A DNA stretch of 9,713 nt from Sedimentisphaerales bacterium (GCA_016933985.1 JAFGTU010000100.1:1-9713), one strand, 5' to 3'; positions 1 through 7,783 are shown, counted from the stretch's first letter. Notes: generated from the letters alone by a model not told the origin. Program-made: numbers and translations.

Positions 1-1358
1 AGCGAATACCCCCAGCCGTTCATTCGCCACCAGTACCACCGCAGGACATTGGGCATTACCACCCCGGCCCCGAGCGCCATCATCATCCAATTCCATATCG
101 TCGCAATCGACCCGGCCTGGAACCCGATGGCGATGCCGACGAGCACCAGCCCGAGAGTAGCCAGATAGCTGAACCGAACCGACTCCTTGTCGCCGGCGTC
201 CGGGCGAAAGTAGGGCTGCCAGATGTCCCTGACTATAAACGATGCCCCGCTGTTGACCGTCGAGCTGAAGGTGGACATGAACGCCGCCAGCAGCCCGGCC
301 ACCACGATGCCCCTGTAACCGGCGGGCAGAAATTTGACCAGAACAATCGGCATCACCTTCTCGGTGTCGTCAACCCCGGCGGCCCCGGTCAGGGCCAGCA
401 GCACTATCCCTACCGCCATCGCCCAGCGAACAATCAGAAAGAAGCTCCAGGCCGCCCCCACCTTGGCCGCGTCGCGCGCATCGCGGGCCGCGAGAAACCG
501 CTGGAAGTCGTACATCTGCGCCGGCCCGCCCGCGTTGAGCAGCAGGCCCTTGACGACCCACACGATCACGAACGCGCCGAAGAATTCCGAATGCGCATCG
601 TTGATGGCGGCAAAATCCCTGACCCGCCAGGGCACTCGCAGCGAGGTCCAATCCGCCCCCAATCCGCCGAGCAGCTCAGGCGTAAGTTTCGACCAGGCGA
701 TGTACGCAATAAAGATACTGGCCAGAGTAAGGATCAGCGTCTGGATAACATCGGTTATGACGACGCTGTATAGCCCGCCGAGAATGACATAAAGCGTCGT
801 TGCGCCGATGATCGCGACAGCCAGAACGTCAGCTTCGTGCGCCGTAACCATCGTTTGAATCCATCCAACAGTTGTATGATCGGCGAGAGATTCAAGCGGG
901 ATATAGACAGAGGCGAATTTGCCGATCCCTTGAAAGGCGTACCCAATGAAGCTGGCTAAGGTCAGCACCGCCATCAGCGCGTAAGCGGTCCGGGCCAGAT
1001 TGCCCGCGCGGCCGCTGCCAAACCGGGTGTTCATCCATTCGGCAGCCGTCATCACGTTTGAGCGGCGGACCCATTTGCCCATGTAAGCCAGGAAAAACGC
1101 CCCCATCATAAAGCCCCACATCCAGTGGTGCCACATCGACTTCATCCCGAGAACGTAGAGAATCGAGATAATCCACATCGTCCCGGTAATATCGAAATTC
1201 GATACCGAGCCGCTCATCGCAAGAGCCAGCCAGTGGATGCTCTTGCCGCCGAGAAAGTAAGCCCTCAGGTCTTTTGACGCCCGCTTCTGATACCAGAACC
1301 CCAGACCTATCACAATGCAGAAGTACAGAACGATTATGCAGAAGTCTATCAAGGTCAT
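1..1358 (-). CDS. Sodium:solute symporter (SSS family), C-terminus cut by the window edge
   Basis: Inner-membrane sodium-coupled importer of the SSS/SglT family; family members take up sugars, organic acids and other small solutes, and the substrate here cannot be read from sequence. I translated 452 residues with no stop. Residues 3-22 form the first membrane helix, followed by the typical F-L-G-G-K-S segment (35-40) and the helix-2 sodium-site region around 48-60. Residues 190-207 carry the family pattern Y-x-I-L-G-G-L-Y-x-V-x-x-T-D-x-I-Q. Residues 353-370 contain S362, S365 and S366, which match the helix-8 serines that bind sodium in vSGLT. At least nine hydrophobic helices are visible. 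The ATG at 1358 follows a modest AGGGA site 5 nt upstream and lies 15 bp after the URO-D gene stop, so it is probably the third gene of an operon. It may import the product of the upstream GH38 enzyme. Family certain, substrate unknown. Confidence 0.93.
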   Translation of the reverse strand, partial: MTLIDFCIIVLYFCIVIGLGFWYQKRASKDLRAYFLGGKSIHWLALAMSGSVSNFDITGTMWIISILYVLGMKSMWHHWMWGFMMGAFFLAYMGKWVRRSNVMTAAEWMNTRFGSGRAGNLARTAYALMAVLTLASFIGYAFQGIGKFASVYIPLESLADHTTVGWIQTMVTAHEADVLAVAIIGATTLYVILGGLYSVVITDVIQTLILTLASIFIAYIAWSKLTPELLGGLGADWTSLRVPWRVRDFAAINDAHSEFFGAFVIVWVVKGLLLNAGGPAQMYDFQRFLAARDARDAAKVGAAWSFFLIVRWAMAVGIVLLALTGAAGVDDTEKVMPIVLVKFLPAGYRGIVVAGLLAAFMSTFSSTVNSGASFIVRDIWQPYFRPDAGDKESVRFSYLATLGLVLVGIAIGFQAGSIATIWNWMMMALGAGVVMPNVLRWYWWRMNGWGYS

Positions 1359-1373
1359 ATACGTCCCTGTGGC

Positions 1374-2591
1374 TTAACGGACATCGTTTGCCGCGTCAAA
1401 CATCGCGCTGATATTCTCCGGCGGCACGTTTGCCAGAATATTGTGCACCTGATGAAAAACGAATCCGCCGCCGGGACTGAGGATTTTGACCTGCTCTTTG
1501 ACGTGCTTGGCAATCTCCTGAGCAGTGCCGTTGGGCAGCATATTGCCCGTATCGCATCCGCCGCCCCAGAAGGTTAGATCCATGCCGAATTCCGCCTTTA
1601 GCTCGGCGGCGTCCATCCCGGCACAGCTTATCTGCACCGGGTTGATGGCGTCGAGCCCGGCCTCGATCAAATCGCCTAACAATTCACGAACACCGCCGCA
1701 GCAATGCAGCATCACCTTCACGTCCGCCAGCTCCTTAGCCCGGTTCCAGAGCAGCTTGTGACGCGGCTTGAAGAACTCCCGGTACATCGCAGGCGACATA
1801 ATAGGCCCCGTCTGCATCCCCAGGTCGTCGCCGAAAAGAATGACGTCAATATGCTCACCAACGGCGGTGAGAAATTTGTCGAGATTCGCCATGTGAATCT
1901 CGACGAGCTTATCGAGAAACCGATGTGCCCGCTTGGGTTCGCCGGCCAGGATCATCATGAACTGGTCGTTGCGGTAGAGAAAGTTGCCGATCTCAAATAG
2001 GTTCCCGCCGAACAGGCCGATTATTGCCCTATCCGTATTCTCTCGCAACCGCCTCGCCCCCGCCGCGAGGGCCGTATTATCGACAGGCCCGGGTGGAGAG
2101 GCGATAGCGGTCCACATGCACTTTGCCAGCGTATCGGCAATCGTTTGCGGGTCGTCGCTTTCTTCGAGAAGGGGATAGTAGGTCTGCTCGAAATACAACG
2201 TGCCCTCCGGCATCTGGGCAAGGACCTTCCCTTCGCTCGAACGAATGACCCAGCGATTGCCGTCTCGCTCGATATTCGTCCAGGCAGGGACGAAGCAGGG
2301 CGTCCTGTCGGGCAGGGTCCACGGCGTCCAGGACCCTTCATCCTGCGCGAAGCCTCGGCCCAGTTCAATCGTATCAACATTGAATCTCTCCAGCACGTCC
2401 TCATCGACAATCGCCAATTGCTGTATGACGTCATAAACACGGATGGGTTTGGCCGGCAGCCCCAGGTAGGCACGCAGCTTCGCGTACGCAATCGCTGCAA
2501 TCCCCGAAGACCGATGCCCCGACAAATCAATCGGAACGCGGTCCGGCTCCCGGTGCTCCAATGCCGCCAATACTCGTTCTCTCGATGTCAT
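1374..2591 (-). CDS. URO-D superfamily protein, probable corrinoid-type methyltransferase (MtaA/CmuA-like)
   Basis: Cytoplasmic 405-residue TIM-barrel protein of the uroporphyrinogen decarboxylase superfamily. It is unlikely to be the haem enzyme HemE: the N-terminal R-Q-A-G-R porphyrin-binding motif is absent, and the protein starts with the T-S-R-E-R-V-L-A-A-L-E pattern of the methyltransferase-like branch. G254-D255-D256 and the G-P-x-M-S-P segment (262-267) are typical. H296-C297-C298-G299 matches the H-x-C zinc motif of MtaA/MtbA. The third ligand cysteine expected near the C-terminal P-G-x-G segment (373-376) is glycine here; C346 in G-G-G-C-D may replace it. Family members move methyl groups between a corrinoid protein or methyl donor and a thiol acceptor. 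No corrinoid protein is in the window, so the reaction is inferred. ATG at 2591 has AGGAG overlapping the upstream gene's stop. Neighbours suggest a role in using a modified sugar, possibly a methylated one; this is speculative. Confidence 0.9.
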   Translation of the reverse strand: MTSRERVLAALEHREPDRVPIDLSGHRSSGIAAIAYAKLRAYLGLPAKPIRVYDVIQQLAIVDEDVLERFNVDTIELGRGFAQDEGSWTPWTLPDRTPCFVPAWTNIERDGNRWVIRSSEGKVLAQMPEGTLYFEQTYYPLLEESDDPQTIADTLAKCMWTAIASPPGPVDNTALAAGARRLRENTDRAIIGLFGGNLFEIGNFLYRNDQFMMILAGEPKRAHRFLDKLVEIHMANLDKFLTAVGEHIDVILFGDDLGMQTGPIMSPAMYREFFKPRHKLLWNRAKELADVKVMLHCCGGVRELLGDLIEAGLDAINPVQISCAGMDAAELKAEFGMDLTFWGGGCDTGNMLPNGTAQEIAKHVKEQVKILSPGGGFVFHQVHNILANVPPENISAMFDAANDVR

Positions 2592-2597
2592 CCAATG

Positions 2598-2602
2598 CTC
2601 CT
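2598..2602 (-). promoter_or_regulatory. Ribosome binding site AGGAG overlapping the upstream stop codon
   Basis: The sequence reading into the URO-D gene is TAGGAGCATTGGATG. The TAG stop of the GH38 gene shares its A and G with the AGGAG site, and only 6 nt separate AGGAG from the ATG. This fixes the URO-D start and suggests translational coupling of the two genes on one mRNA. Confidence 0.75.
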
Positions 2603-5600
2603 ATTCGCCAAGTGGGACTCGCAGCGTAACAAACTCATAAGGCGCCATCTTTATGGGCCCATCCACCTTCGATACCTCTTCTTCAGCCAGATTGCTGCAC
2701 CAGATTATCTGGGGCGCGGGTTCAGACCACGTAATCTTAGCTTTCTCTGTTTGTTCGCCTGCATTGTACAGCCGGATTATCCGGGCCTTGCCGTCCTCGC
2801 TTGGCTTGAACGCTGTCACTATTATATCCGCAGGCTCGACACTGAATGTCGAAAGTTGAACCTCAGCCCTTTCGTCAACAGGCACAACTATCAACGGCTG
2901 GCTGCGCTCGACGCCGAATTTCGCCGCCCGCGCCGAATCGAATTTCTTGTGAGGCTGAATCGAATACCGGAAAACCGTCGGACCATCCTGGTAAGCCTTG
3001 TAATTCGTCTCCCAGTAGTTGTTCATCACGTAGGAGTACAGCGTCGTCGAAGGTTCGAGCTTCTCTATCCAGCCGACGGCCCCGCGCGGATCGTTGGTGA
3101 TGGCGCCGACCTCTATCAGCGGGGCATCGACCACAGCCAGCGTTGCGCCGAATTCCGCATTGGAAATATCCACCCACCGCTGAACGGTGAAATAATTCTT
3201 GCACGCCCCGGCCAACTGGTCCATCTCAGGCCGAACCACGCCCCACGGAACATCCATCCGCATCACGCCGTCCGGCACATTGAAGGCATACGCTATGTGC
3301 ACCCCCTCCTGCTGGTATATCTTCTCCTTATCGATTGTATTGATGATATCCACACGATCCAGACTCCCAATCAGCCGTACTTCGCGCATCAGCTCCCGGC
3401 AGCCCGGCGCATCGGAAGAAACCAGCAGCGAAGCAACCAGTGGCCCGGCCTCCTTGACACTGATTCTAACTGGCCCGTTGCGACGGGGCTCTTTCGGGTC
3501 TCTGCCTGCCACATAGAAGTAATCATTCAGCCCGGTCCCCGCTTTGTCGCCAACCAGGTCGATTGAAATGCCTGCACATTTGAGGCTTCCGATAGCGCCG
3601 CTTCTGCCGTCTATTGATACATCGAGCAGGGAATTAGAGAGCCCCGTGCCACGAACCACAGCATTCGCCTGCTTGAAGATTTGGCGAACAGAACCGGCTT
3701 CCAGAGCAAAACGCTTGGCGCTCATAGCTGGCACATCCTCAGCCAAGAAGGCCAGCTCGCTGGTCGAAAGCCGTTGCGACGGGACCGGTTCGCCGAGCGT
3801 ATTCTTCACCGTATCGCCCGGCAGGCCCCAGTTCTCAGGCAGGACGACCAGATCGGTTTGCTGCCACGAGCAGGTGTTAAAGACATCAACCGTTGTGATC
3901 TTCTTGTCGTCGCTTCGATGCTTCGCTAATGAGTTGCTGAGCAGCTTTTGAGACTGAGCATCCGCATCGAGGGCGAAGGCCTGCTTGATATTCCATTGCG
4001 CCTTTGTGAAATCGCTGTCCGGCTGGCTTATGCTGCAATGCGCCCCCCACGTATGCTCGTCGTACAGGACAACGTTGCGCCAGGCTTGATAGAAATCCTC
4101 GGCCGGGTAGTCCGCCGGATTGAGCATTGCATAGAGCGCCTCCGCCTGAACAAGCCGCTCGGCCGCTTCACGGTTCAGCGCGGTCTCGCGCGCGGACGAC
4201 CCGGCCCCGTCTTCCCAATACGGCGTAAAATCCCCGCGGGCCTTGGGTATTTCCTTGGCGTATCGCCGCTCGAACTCCCGGCACATCTCGCTGGCGGTCG
4301 ATATTATTATTTTCGGGTAGGCATACTTCTCATTCCAGTCCTTCACATAATCGCTCAACCCCGGGTCAGGCGGCCCGTTGTCCCCGCCGATTGAATAGCG
4401 CACGTGCACCATATCGTAAGGGTACTTCGAATCATCGAGTTCCTTGAGGTACTTAAAGAGCCTGCCCGAATCCAGCCGCCCGCTGTGAAAGAGCGAATAG
4501 CCCTCCCCGGCCAGCCAGCAGAGAATCTGCTCTTTCCCCGACGGCGACTGCCAGTAGAAGGGCTTGTCCCCCCATTCCGACAGCGTATAGCCGATGCGAT
4601 GCCCGCGATTCGGGCCCACGGCAAAGTACTTAACGCCGCTCTGCGCCAGAACCGGCACAATGCCCCACGTGTAGCCAGGCACATCCGTAATCATAGCCGA
4701 ATCGATCTCCACGCCGCATAGTCGCCTCAACCTCTCGGCGCAACCGACTAATCGCACCAATTCCTCCGGCCGACACAGCGCCGTCAGCTCATTCCCGTAC
4801 AGCGCATCCAGCGTTATCCACCCCTTCTTGACCGCCTCGATAAACTGCTCCCTCTTCTCAGCAGAAGCCTGCGACAGATACGCATCCACGGCCCAGAGAA
4901 CCTCCGCGTTCCACTTGAACCGCGACCCCGCCGGATAGTCCGCGCTCTTCCTGGCGAGCTCTATCACCTGCTCGAAGTACCCGAAATGCTTCTCCAAAAC
5001 CTCCGTCTGCACGTGCGTATAGCCAATATCGACGTGCGAATGATGCAGCAGATACACCTCCCACTTGCGAACCGGCTTTATATCGATCCGCTTTGTGCCC
5101 ATCGATTGGCCGTTTATCCAGACGTCCGCATCGACCGTCGTCGCCTCGCTTACCGCCGGGGCAAGCCCTTCGATAACCTTGAATCCGGATTTCAGCGAGT
5201 GCTTGATCGGCTCAGCCCCACCGACCGCGACCGAGGCCTCCACCGGCTCGCCAATATGCAGCAGCGACGCCTGGACCGGCTGATACAGCCTGCCGTCCGT
5301 ATGCCTGACTAAATAGGGCTGCGTATCGACCCCGAGCAGCTTCGTAATGTTATCGAGCGGCCCCTTCTCGACCTCTGCCGGGACCTTCAGAGCAACGTAG
5401 TCATACAGTATCCAGCTTCCCGTTGCCGAGGTAATGATTATTTCATTTGTACCTGTTTTGAGCGCCTTGGCATCGAATTTGACGGTCTCGATATGCTCGC
5501 GCCCTTTTTCGGGCTGCCCGAACGCGGAATCATCGCCCGCGCCCTTAGGCAGTTGCCGCTCAAAAGAAGCATCGTTCACCTTGATTGCCAGCTTCGGCGG

Positions 5601-6101
5601 CTGGCTGCTGTGCGTATCGACGAAATCCATCACAAGTTCGCACTCGCCCCCGTCAGGCTGTGCCGCCAGCCCGAAGACTATCCCGAAGCTGTGACTTTTT
5701 CCGCCCGCCCAAACGTCCGCAGGACCCGGCTGGATGTAGGGCCAGTCCTGCTTCGCATCCGATTGACCCGCTACAAATAGCGCGTCATTTGGAAATGTTA
5801 CGGAGTACTGGTTGCTCCTGTCCGGCCCAAGCACAAATTCCGCCGTATTATTATCATTCTCACCAATCTGCCACAGCACCTTGCTCTCGGCCGCGCCTGA
5901 AAACGACAAAGACGCGCAGACCAAAACCAATAACACCACAACCTTGATCCACGCCCCGAAACCCCAATTAACAAGCCCCGACCGCACAAGCCCCGACCGT
6001 AAGCCGGCCCCATAGGGGGGAGGGGATAAAAACAAAGACCACATTCCCTGCCTTCGCCTCTTCACACACCCCTCAACCTTCTTCAGTTTTGAGCGTTCCA
6101 T
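2601..6101 (-). CDS. Exported glycoside hydrolase family 38 (alpha-mannosidase-like) enzyme with N-terminal carbohydrate-binding-like domain
   Basis: Large (1166 residues) exported enzyme predicted to hydrolyse alpha-linked mannose or a similar sugar. Residues 52-71 form the hydrophobic core and A-rich end of a signal peptide (cleavage likely near 70-71). Residues 74-240 look like a beta-sandwich similar to the rhamnogalacturonan-lyase C-terminal/CBM type. The GH38 catalytic domain begins near 348: H354-S-H356-V-D358 matches the zinc motif H-x-H-x-D, with H356 and D358 as ligands. D473 in T-D-V-P-G-Y aligns with the nucleophile/zinc Asp of the D-x-F-G-H-S motif. H683 in D-E-H-T-W-G probably replaces the H-H-D histidine ligand. 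The GH38 C-terminal beta domains start near 738 (F-N-T-C-S-W). The ATG has AAAGGAG with an 8-nt spacer. The divergent motifs mean the substrate may not be mannoside. First gene of a GH38/URO-D/SSS operon. An in-frame 15-bp tandem repeat lies within the unusually long region before the signal core. Confidence 0.9.
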   Translation of the reverse strand: MERSKLKKVEGCVKRRRQGMWSLFLSPPPYGAGLRSGLVRSGLVNWGFGAWIKVVVLLVLVCASLSFSGAAESKVLWQIGENDNNTAEFVLGPDRSNQYSVTFPNDALFVAGQSDAKQDWPYIQPGPADVWAGGKSHSFGIVFGLAAQPDGGECELVMDFVDTHSSQPPKLAIKVNDASFERQLPKGAGDDSAFGQPEKGREHIETVKFDAKALKTGTNEIIITSATGSWILYDYVALKVPAEVEKGPLDNITKLLGVDTQPYLVRHTDGRLYQPVQASLLHIGEPVEASVAVGGAEPIKHSLKSGFKVIEGLAPAVSEATTVDADVWINGQSMGTKRIDIKPVRKWEVYLLHHSHVDIGYTHVQTEVLEKHFGYFEQVIELARKSADYPAGSRFKWNAEVLWAVDAYLSQASAEKREQFIEAVKKGWITLDALYGNELTALCRPEELVRLVGCAERLRRLCGVEIDSAMITDVPGYTWGIVPVLAQSGVKYFAVGPNRGHRIGYTLSEWGDKPFYWQSPSGKEQILCWLAGEGYSLFHSGRLDSGRLFKYLKELDDSKYPYDMVHVRYSIGGDNGPPDPGLSDYVKDWNEKYAYPKIIISTASEMCREFERRYAKEIPKARGDFTPYWEDGAGSSARETALNREAAERLVQAEALYAMLNPADYPAEDFYQAWRNVVLYDEHTWGAHCSISQPDSDFTKAQWNIKQAFALDADAQSQKLLSNSLAKHRSDDKKITTVDVFNTCSWQQTDLVVLPENWGLPGDTVKNTLGEPVPSQRLSTSELAFLAEDVPAMSAKRFALEAGSVRQIFKQANAVVRGTGLSNSLLDVSIDGRSGAIGSLKCAGISIDLVGDKAGTGLNDYFYVAGRDPKEPRRNGPVRISVKEAGPLVASLLVSSDAPGCRELMREVRLIGSLDRVDIINTIDKEKIYQQEGVHIAYAFNVPDGVMRMDVPWGVVRPEMDQLAGACKNYFTVQRWVDISNAEFGATLAVVDAPLIEVGAITNDPRGAVGWIEKLEPSTTLYSYVMNNYWETNYKAYQDGPTVFRYSIQPHKKFDSARAAKFGVERSQPLIVVPVDERAEVQLSTFSVEPADIIVTAFKPSEDGKARIIRLYNAGEQTEKAKITWSEPAPQIIWCSNLAEEEVSKVDGPIKMAPYEFVTLRVPLGE
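5971..6000 (-). repeat. Two tandem 15-bp units inside the GH38 signal-peptide region
   Basis: Units at 5971-5985 and 5986-6000 are identical except for the last base. In the coding frame they read R-S-G-L-V twice (residues 35-44). Because 15 bp is five codons, copy-number change would keep the frame. They lie in a stretch (about residues 20-50) rich in G, S, P and L that separates the charged start of the protein from its hydrophobic signal core. Confidence 0.85.
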
Positions 6102-6135
6102 TCTATTTGCTCCTTTTAACTAATGGCGTATTTTG

Positions 6136-6172
6136 CCGGCAGGCTTTTTATCAAGCAGGTTACCCCTACCGG
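6136..6172 (-). promoter_or_regulatory. Candidate 8-bp hairpin in the GH38 mRNA leader
   Basis: On the minus strand CCGGTAGG (6172-6165) pairs with CCTGCCGG (6143-6136) over eight pairs, one of them a G-U wobble, enclosing a 21-nt loop. On the plus strand the same position would be a C-A mismatch, so the structure favours a minus-strand transcript. A competing inner stem GCTT/AAGC (6143-6156) shares one base with it. The stem ends 34 nt before the start codon, outside the AGGAG site. It could be a regulatory or stabilising leader structure, or chance. Confidence 0.3.
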
Positions 6173-6191
6173 ACCGCTCGGTCAAGGCGAG

Positions 6192-6221
6192 ATACTACAG
6201 CAAATGTGCGCCGGATTCCAA
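6192..6221 (-). promoter_or_regulatory. Weak sigma70-like promoter candidate for the GH38 operon
   Basis: TTGGAA (6216-6221) and TAGTAT (6192-6197) are separated by 18 bp, each matching four of six consensus bases. A start of transcription near 6185 would include the hairpin in the mRNA. An alternative is TTGACC (6180-6185) with TAACCT (6157-6162), 17 bp apart. Neither is strong, and the operon may use another sigma factor. Confidence 0.2.
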
Positions 6222-6321
6222 TCAGTTTTCCCTACCTTGTAAGGTCGTGGACAATCCGCTTTCTGACTCGCCAACCTTTCCATCGCAGGAGAACTGAGTT
6301 AAATCCCCTCGTGCAACTGTT

Positions 6322-7692
6322 TCACTTGGATACTCCGTGGTCATTCAGAAGACTAAGTATCTTCTTATTCCCATGTGCCAGTGAAAATGCAGTATTCCCC
6401 CTATCATTTTTCAGGCTGGCATCTGCCCCCCGTTCAAGTAGGAGTTTCACTATTGAGAGATGCCCCATGAATATCGCTGAAAAAAGAGGATATGGTAACC
6501 GGGTACGCTGTTTGGCCCCGTTTACATCCATACCGCAATCAAGGAGGAAGCGTGCCGCTTCTTCTTTACCATGATGGCAAGCGTAGTTCAGAGCATTCCA
6601 ATCGCGTCGGATCGCATTAAGATTAGCTCCTCGTTGTACAAGGGTCTTTAGAACACCCAAGCGACCGCCGCATGCCGCCAAAATCACTGGTGTCCAGCCG
6701 GTATTGTCTGTCGCATTCACGTCAGCGCCACGACTGATCAGGATTTCAGCCGCGTCCTCCTGTCCCCATTGAAGTGCGTCTAATAATGGCGTATTGTTAG
6801 CATGATCTTTCGCTTCGATATCCGCTCCCTTGCCTAATAAGAATTCAATGGCCTTTCGAGAATCGCCTCGGCTAATATCTGTAGGCACTTTGAACGCTTG
6901 AGCCTTCTCATACCGCTCAAGGATGATCTTGAAGAACAAGGTGCGATCCTCACCTGCAGCCCAGTGAAGCGGCGTCCTGGAGGCATAATCACGGATATCA
7001 GTTTCGTAGTTGCCGTCTGTGAATTGCGACATCAAGCCTATCTCTCTCAGACCTGCCGCCGCGTGCAGGGGAGTTCCCAGTGATCCAGGATATTCGTTTT
7101 CAACGATCAAATATAGATATTCGGCAACATCCCTGTGCCCATGATACAGTGCGACATCCATTGGCCACCCAAGTCCCGCCATGGCGTATATGTCTGCACC
7201 GGATTCTACAAGGAGCTTGGCAAATTCAAGGCGATTATCGAACGAAGCGCTGTGCAACGGCGTCCAACAGTCCGCCTCATTATTTATTGCGTTAACCTCA
7301 GCACCATGCTCAAGAAGTAAACGCCCTATACCTACGTCACCATTTCTGGCGGCATAATGCAGAGGCATCCCGCAAGAAGTTGTGCCAATATTGGGGTCTG
7401 CTCCCTGGCCAAGAAGGAACTCAACCACATCCTCCCGATGTTCCTCAACGGCTCCCATCAGGGGTGTACCCCCTTCAGAATCAAATGAGTTGATCTCGGC
7501 CCCTGCATCAAGCAGGATCCGGATCATTTCGAGGCTGCTCTTACGGGCGGCAAGATCCAAGAGAGTGGTTCCGTACTCATCACATTGGTTAACATCGTAG
7601 TCGGAGGTAAGTAATTCCAGAAGCTTATCAGTATCTCCCTTGTCAATTATCTCCCATAACTCCATGAACTTGGATTTGCCATCTGAATCCAT
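6322..7692 (-). CDS. Ankyrin-repeat protein, cytoplasmic, about 13 repeats
   Basis: A 456-residue protein built almost wholly of ankyrin repeats, which act as protein-binding scaffolds; partner and role are unknown. Repeats are recognised by T-P-L-H-x-A-A and L-L-x-x-G-A-D-x-N patterns, for example near residues 40-70, 76-103, 109-138, 143-172, 300-328, 333-361 and 399-428. Repeats 6 to 8 (about 173-296) are degenerate, and there is an insertion of about 25-30 residues around 255-282. No signal peptide, membrane helix or catalytic domain is seen. I chose ATG 7692 over the longer frame starting at 7773: 7692 has AGGAG with a 7-nt spacer, while 7773 has no ribosome site and lies inside a promoter. 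GC is lower than in the flanking genes (47-50% in two 60-base samples against 63-67%), so it may be acquired. It is 220 bp upstream of, and in the same direction as, the GH38 operon. Confidence 0.88.
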   Translation of the reverse strand: MDSDGKSKFMELWEIIDKGDTDKLLELLTSDYDVNQCDEYGTTLLDLAARKSSLEMIRILLDAGAEINSFDSEGGTPLMGAVEEHREDVVEFLLGQGADPNIGTTSCGMPLHYAARNGDVGIGRLLLEHGAEVNAINNEADCWTPLHSASFDNRLEFAKLLVESGADIYAMAGLGWPMDVALYHGHRDVAEYLYLIVENEYPGSLGTPLHAAAGLREIGLMSQFTDGNYETDIRDYASRTPLHWAAGEDRTLFFKIILERYEKAQAFKVPTDISRGDSRKAIEFLLGKGADIEAKDHANNTPLLDALQWGQEDAAEILISRGADVNATDNTGWTPVILAACGGRLGVLKTLVQRGANLNAIRRDWNALNYACHHGKEEAARFLLDCGMDVNGAKQRTRLPYPLFSAIFMGHLSIVKLLLERGADASLKNDRGNTAFSLAHGNKKILSLLNDHGVSK

Positions 7693-7754
7693 AAATGTGC
7701 TCCTGCAGGTTTTGACAGTTCTTTTGTAAGGGATTGCTGTACAAGCCAAGTCTA

Positions 7755-7783
7755 ATAATGCTGAATCAGTCATGGATTGTCAA
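7755..7783 (-). promoter_or_regulatory. Sigma70-type promoter candidate for the ankyrin gene
   Basis: A perfect -35 TTGACA (7778-7783) is followed after 17 bp by CATTAT (7755-7760; four of six bases). Predicted transcription start is near 7748, giving a leader of about 56 nt before ATG 7692. The -35 overlaps an 11-bp inverted repeat GATTG-T-CAATC (7775-7785) that might be an operator. The in-frame ATG at 7773 falls between the two boxes, which argues against it as the true start. Confidence 0.45.

Larger units (their letters stand above)
6102..6321. other. 220-bp gene-free leader between the ankyrin gene and the GH38 gene
   Basis: No convincing gene on either strand; open frames here are short or lack a ribosome site. 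GC is low compared with the GH38 gene (about 48% over 6181-6240, hand count). It holds the GH38 ribosome site AGGAG (6110-6114, 8-nt spacer), a hairpin (6136-6172), weak promoter-like boxes and two short inverted repeats (6172-6183 and 6234-6245) that could be chance. I saw no hairpin plus T-run that would stop transcription leaving the ankyrin gene, so read-through into the operon is possible. Confidence 0.7.

Noticed and set aside
2145..3566. Long open frame (473 codons) on the plus strand
   Set aside because: It lies antisense to the end of the GH38 gene and the start of the URO-D gene, crosses their boundary, is rich in Arg, His and Pro and matches no family. It is a by-product of the GC-rich codon use of the real genes.
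6172..6245. Two 12-bp inverted repeats, GACCG-CT-CGGTC and ACCTT-GT-AAGGT, as operators
   Set aside because: Their half-sites differ from each other, and arms of five bases with short spacers are expected about once by chance in 220 bp.
6182..6283. 33-codon open frame on the minus strand in the leader
   Set aside because: It has no ribosome site, is very short and resembles no known small protein.
6089..6574. Open frame (161 codons) on the plus strand across the GH38 leader
   Set aside because: It runs antisense through the start of the GH38 gene, the leader and the end of the ankyrin gene, has no ribosome site, and its protein has no recognisable domain.
7693..7773. 27-residue N-terminal extension of the ankyrin protein starting at ATG 7773
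   Set aside because: There is no ribosome site before 7773, the ATG lies between the -35 and -10 boxes of a promoter, and ATG 7692 has an ideal AGGAG site.
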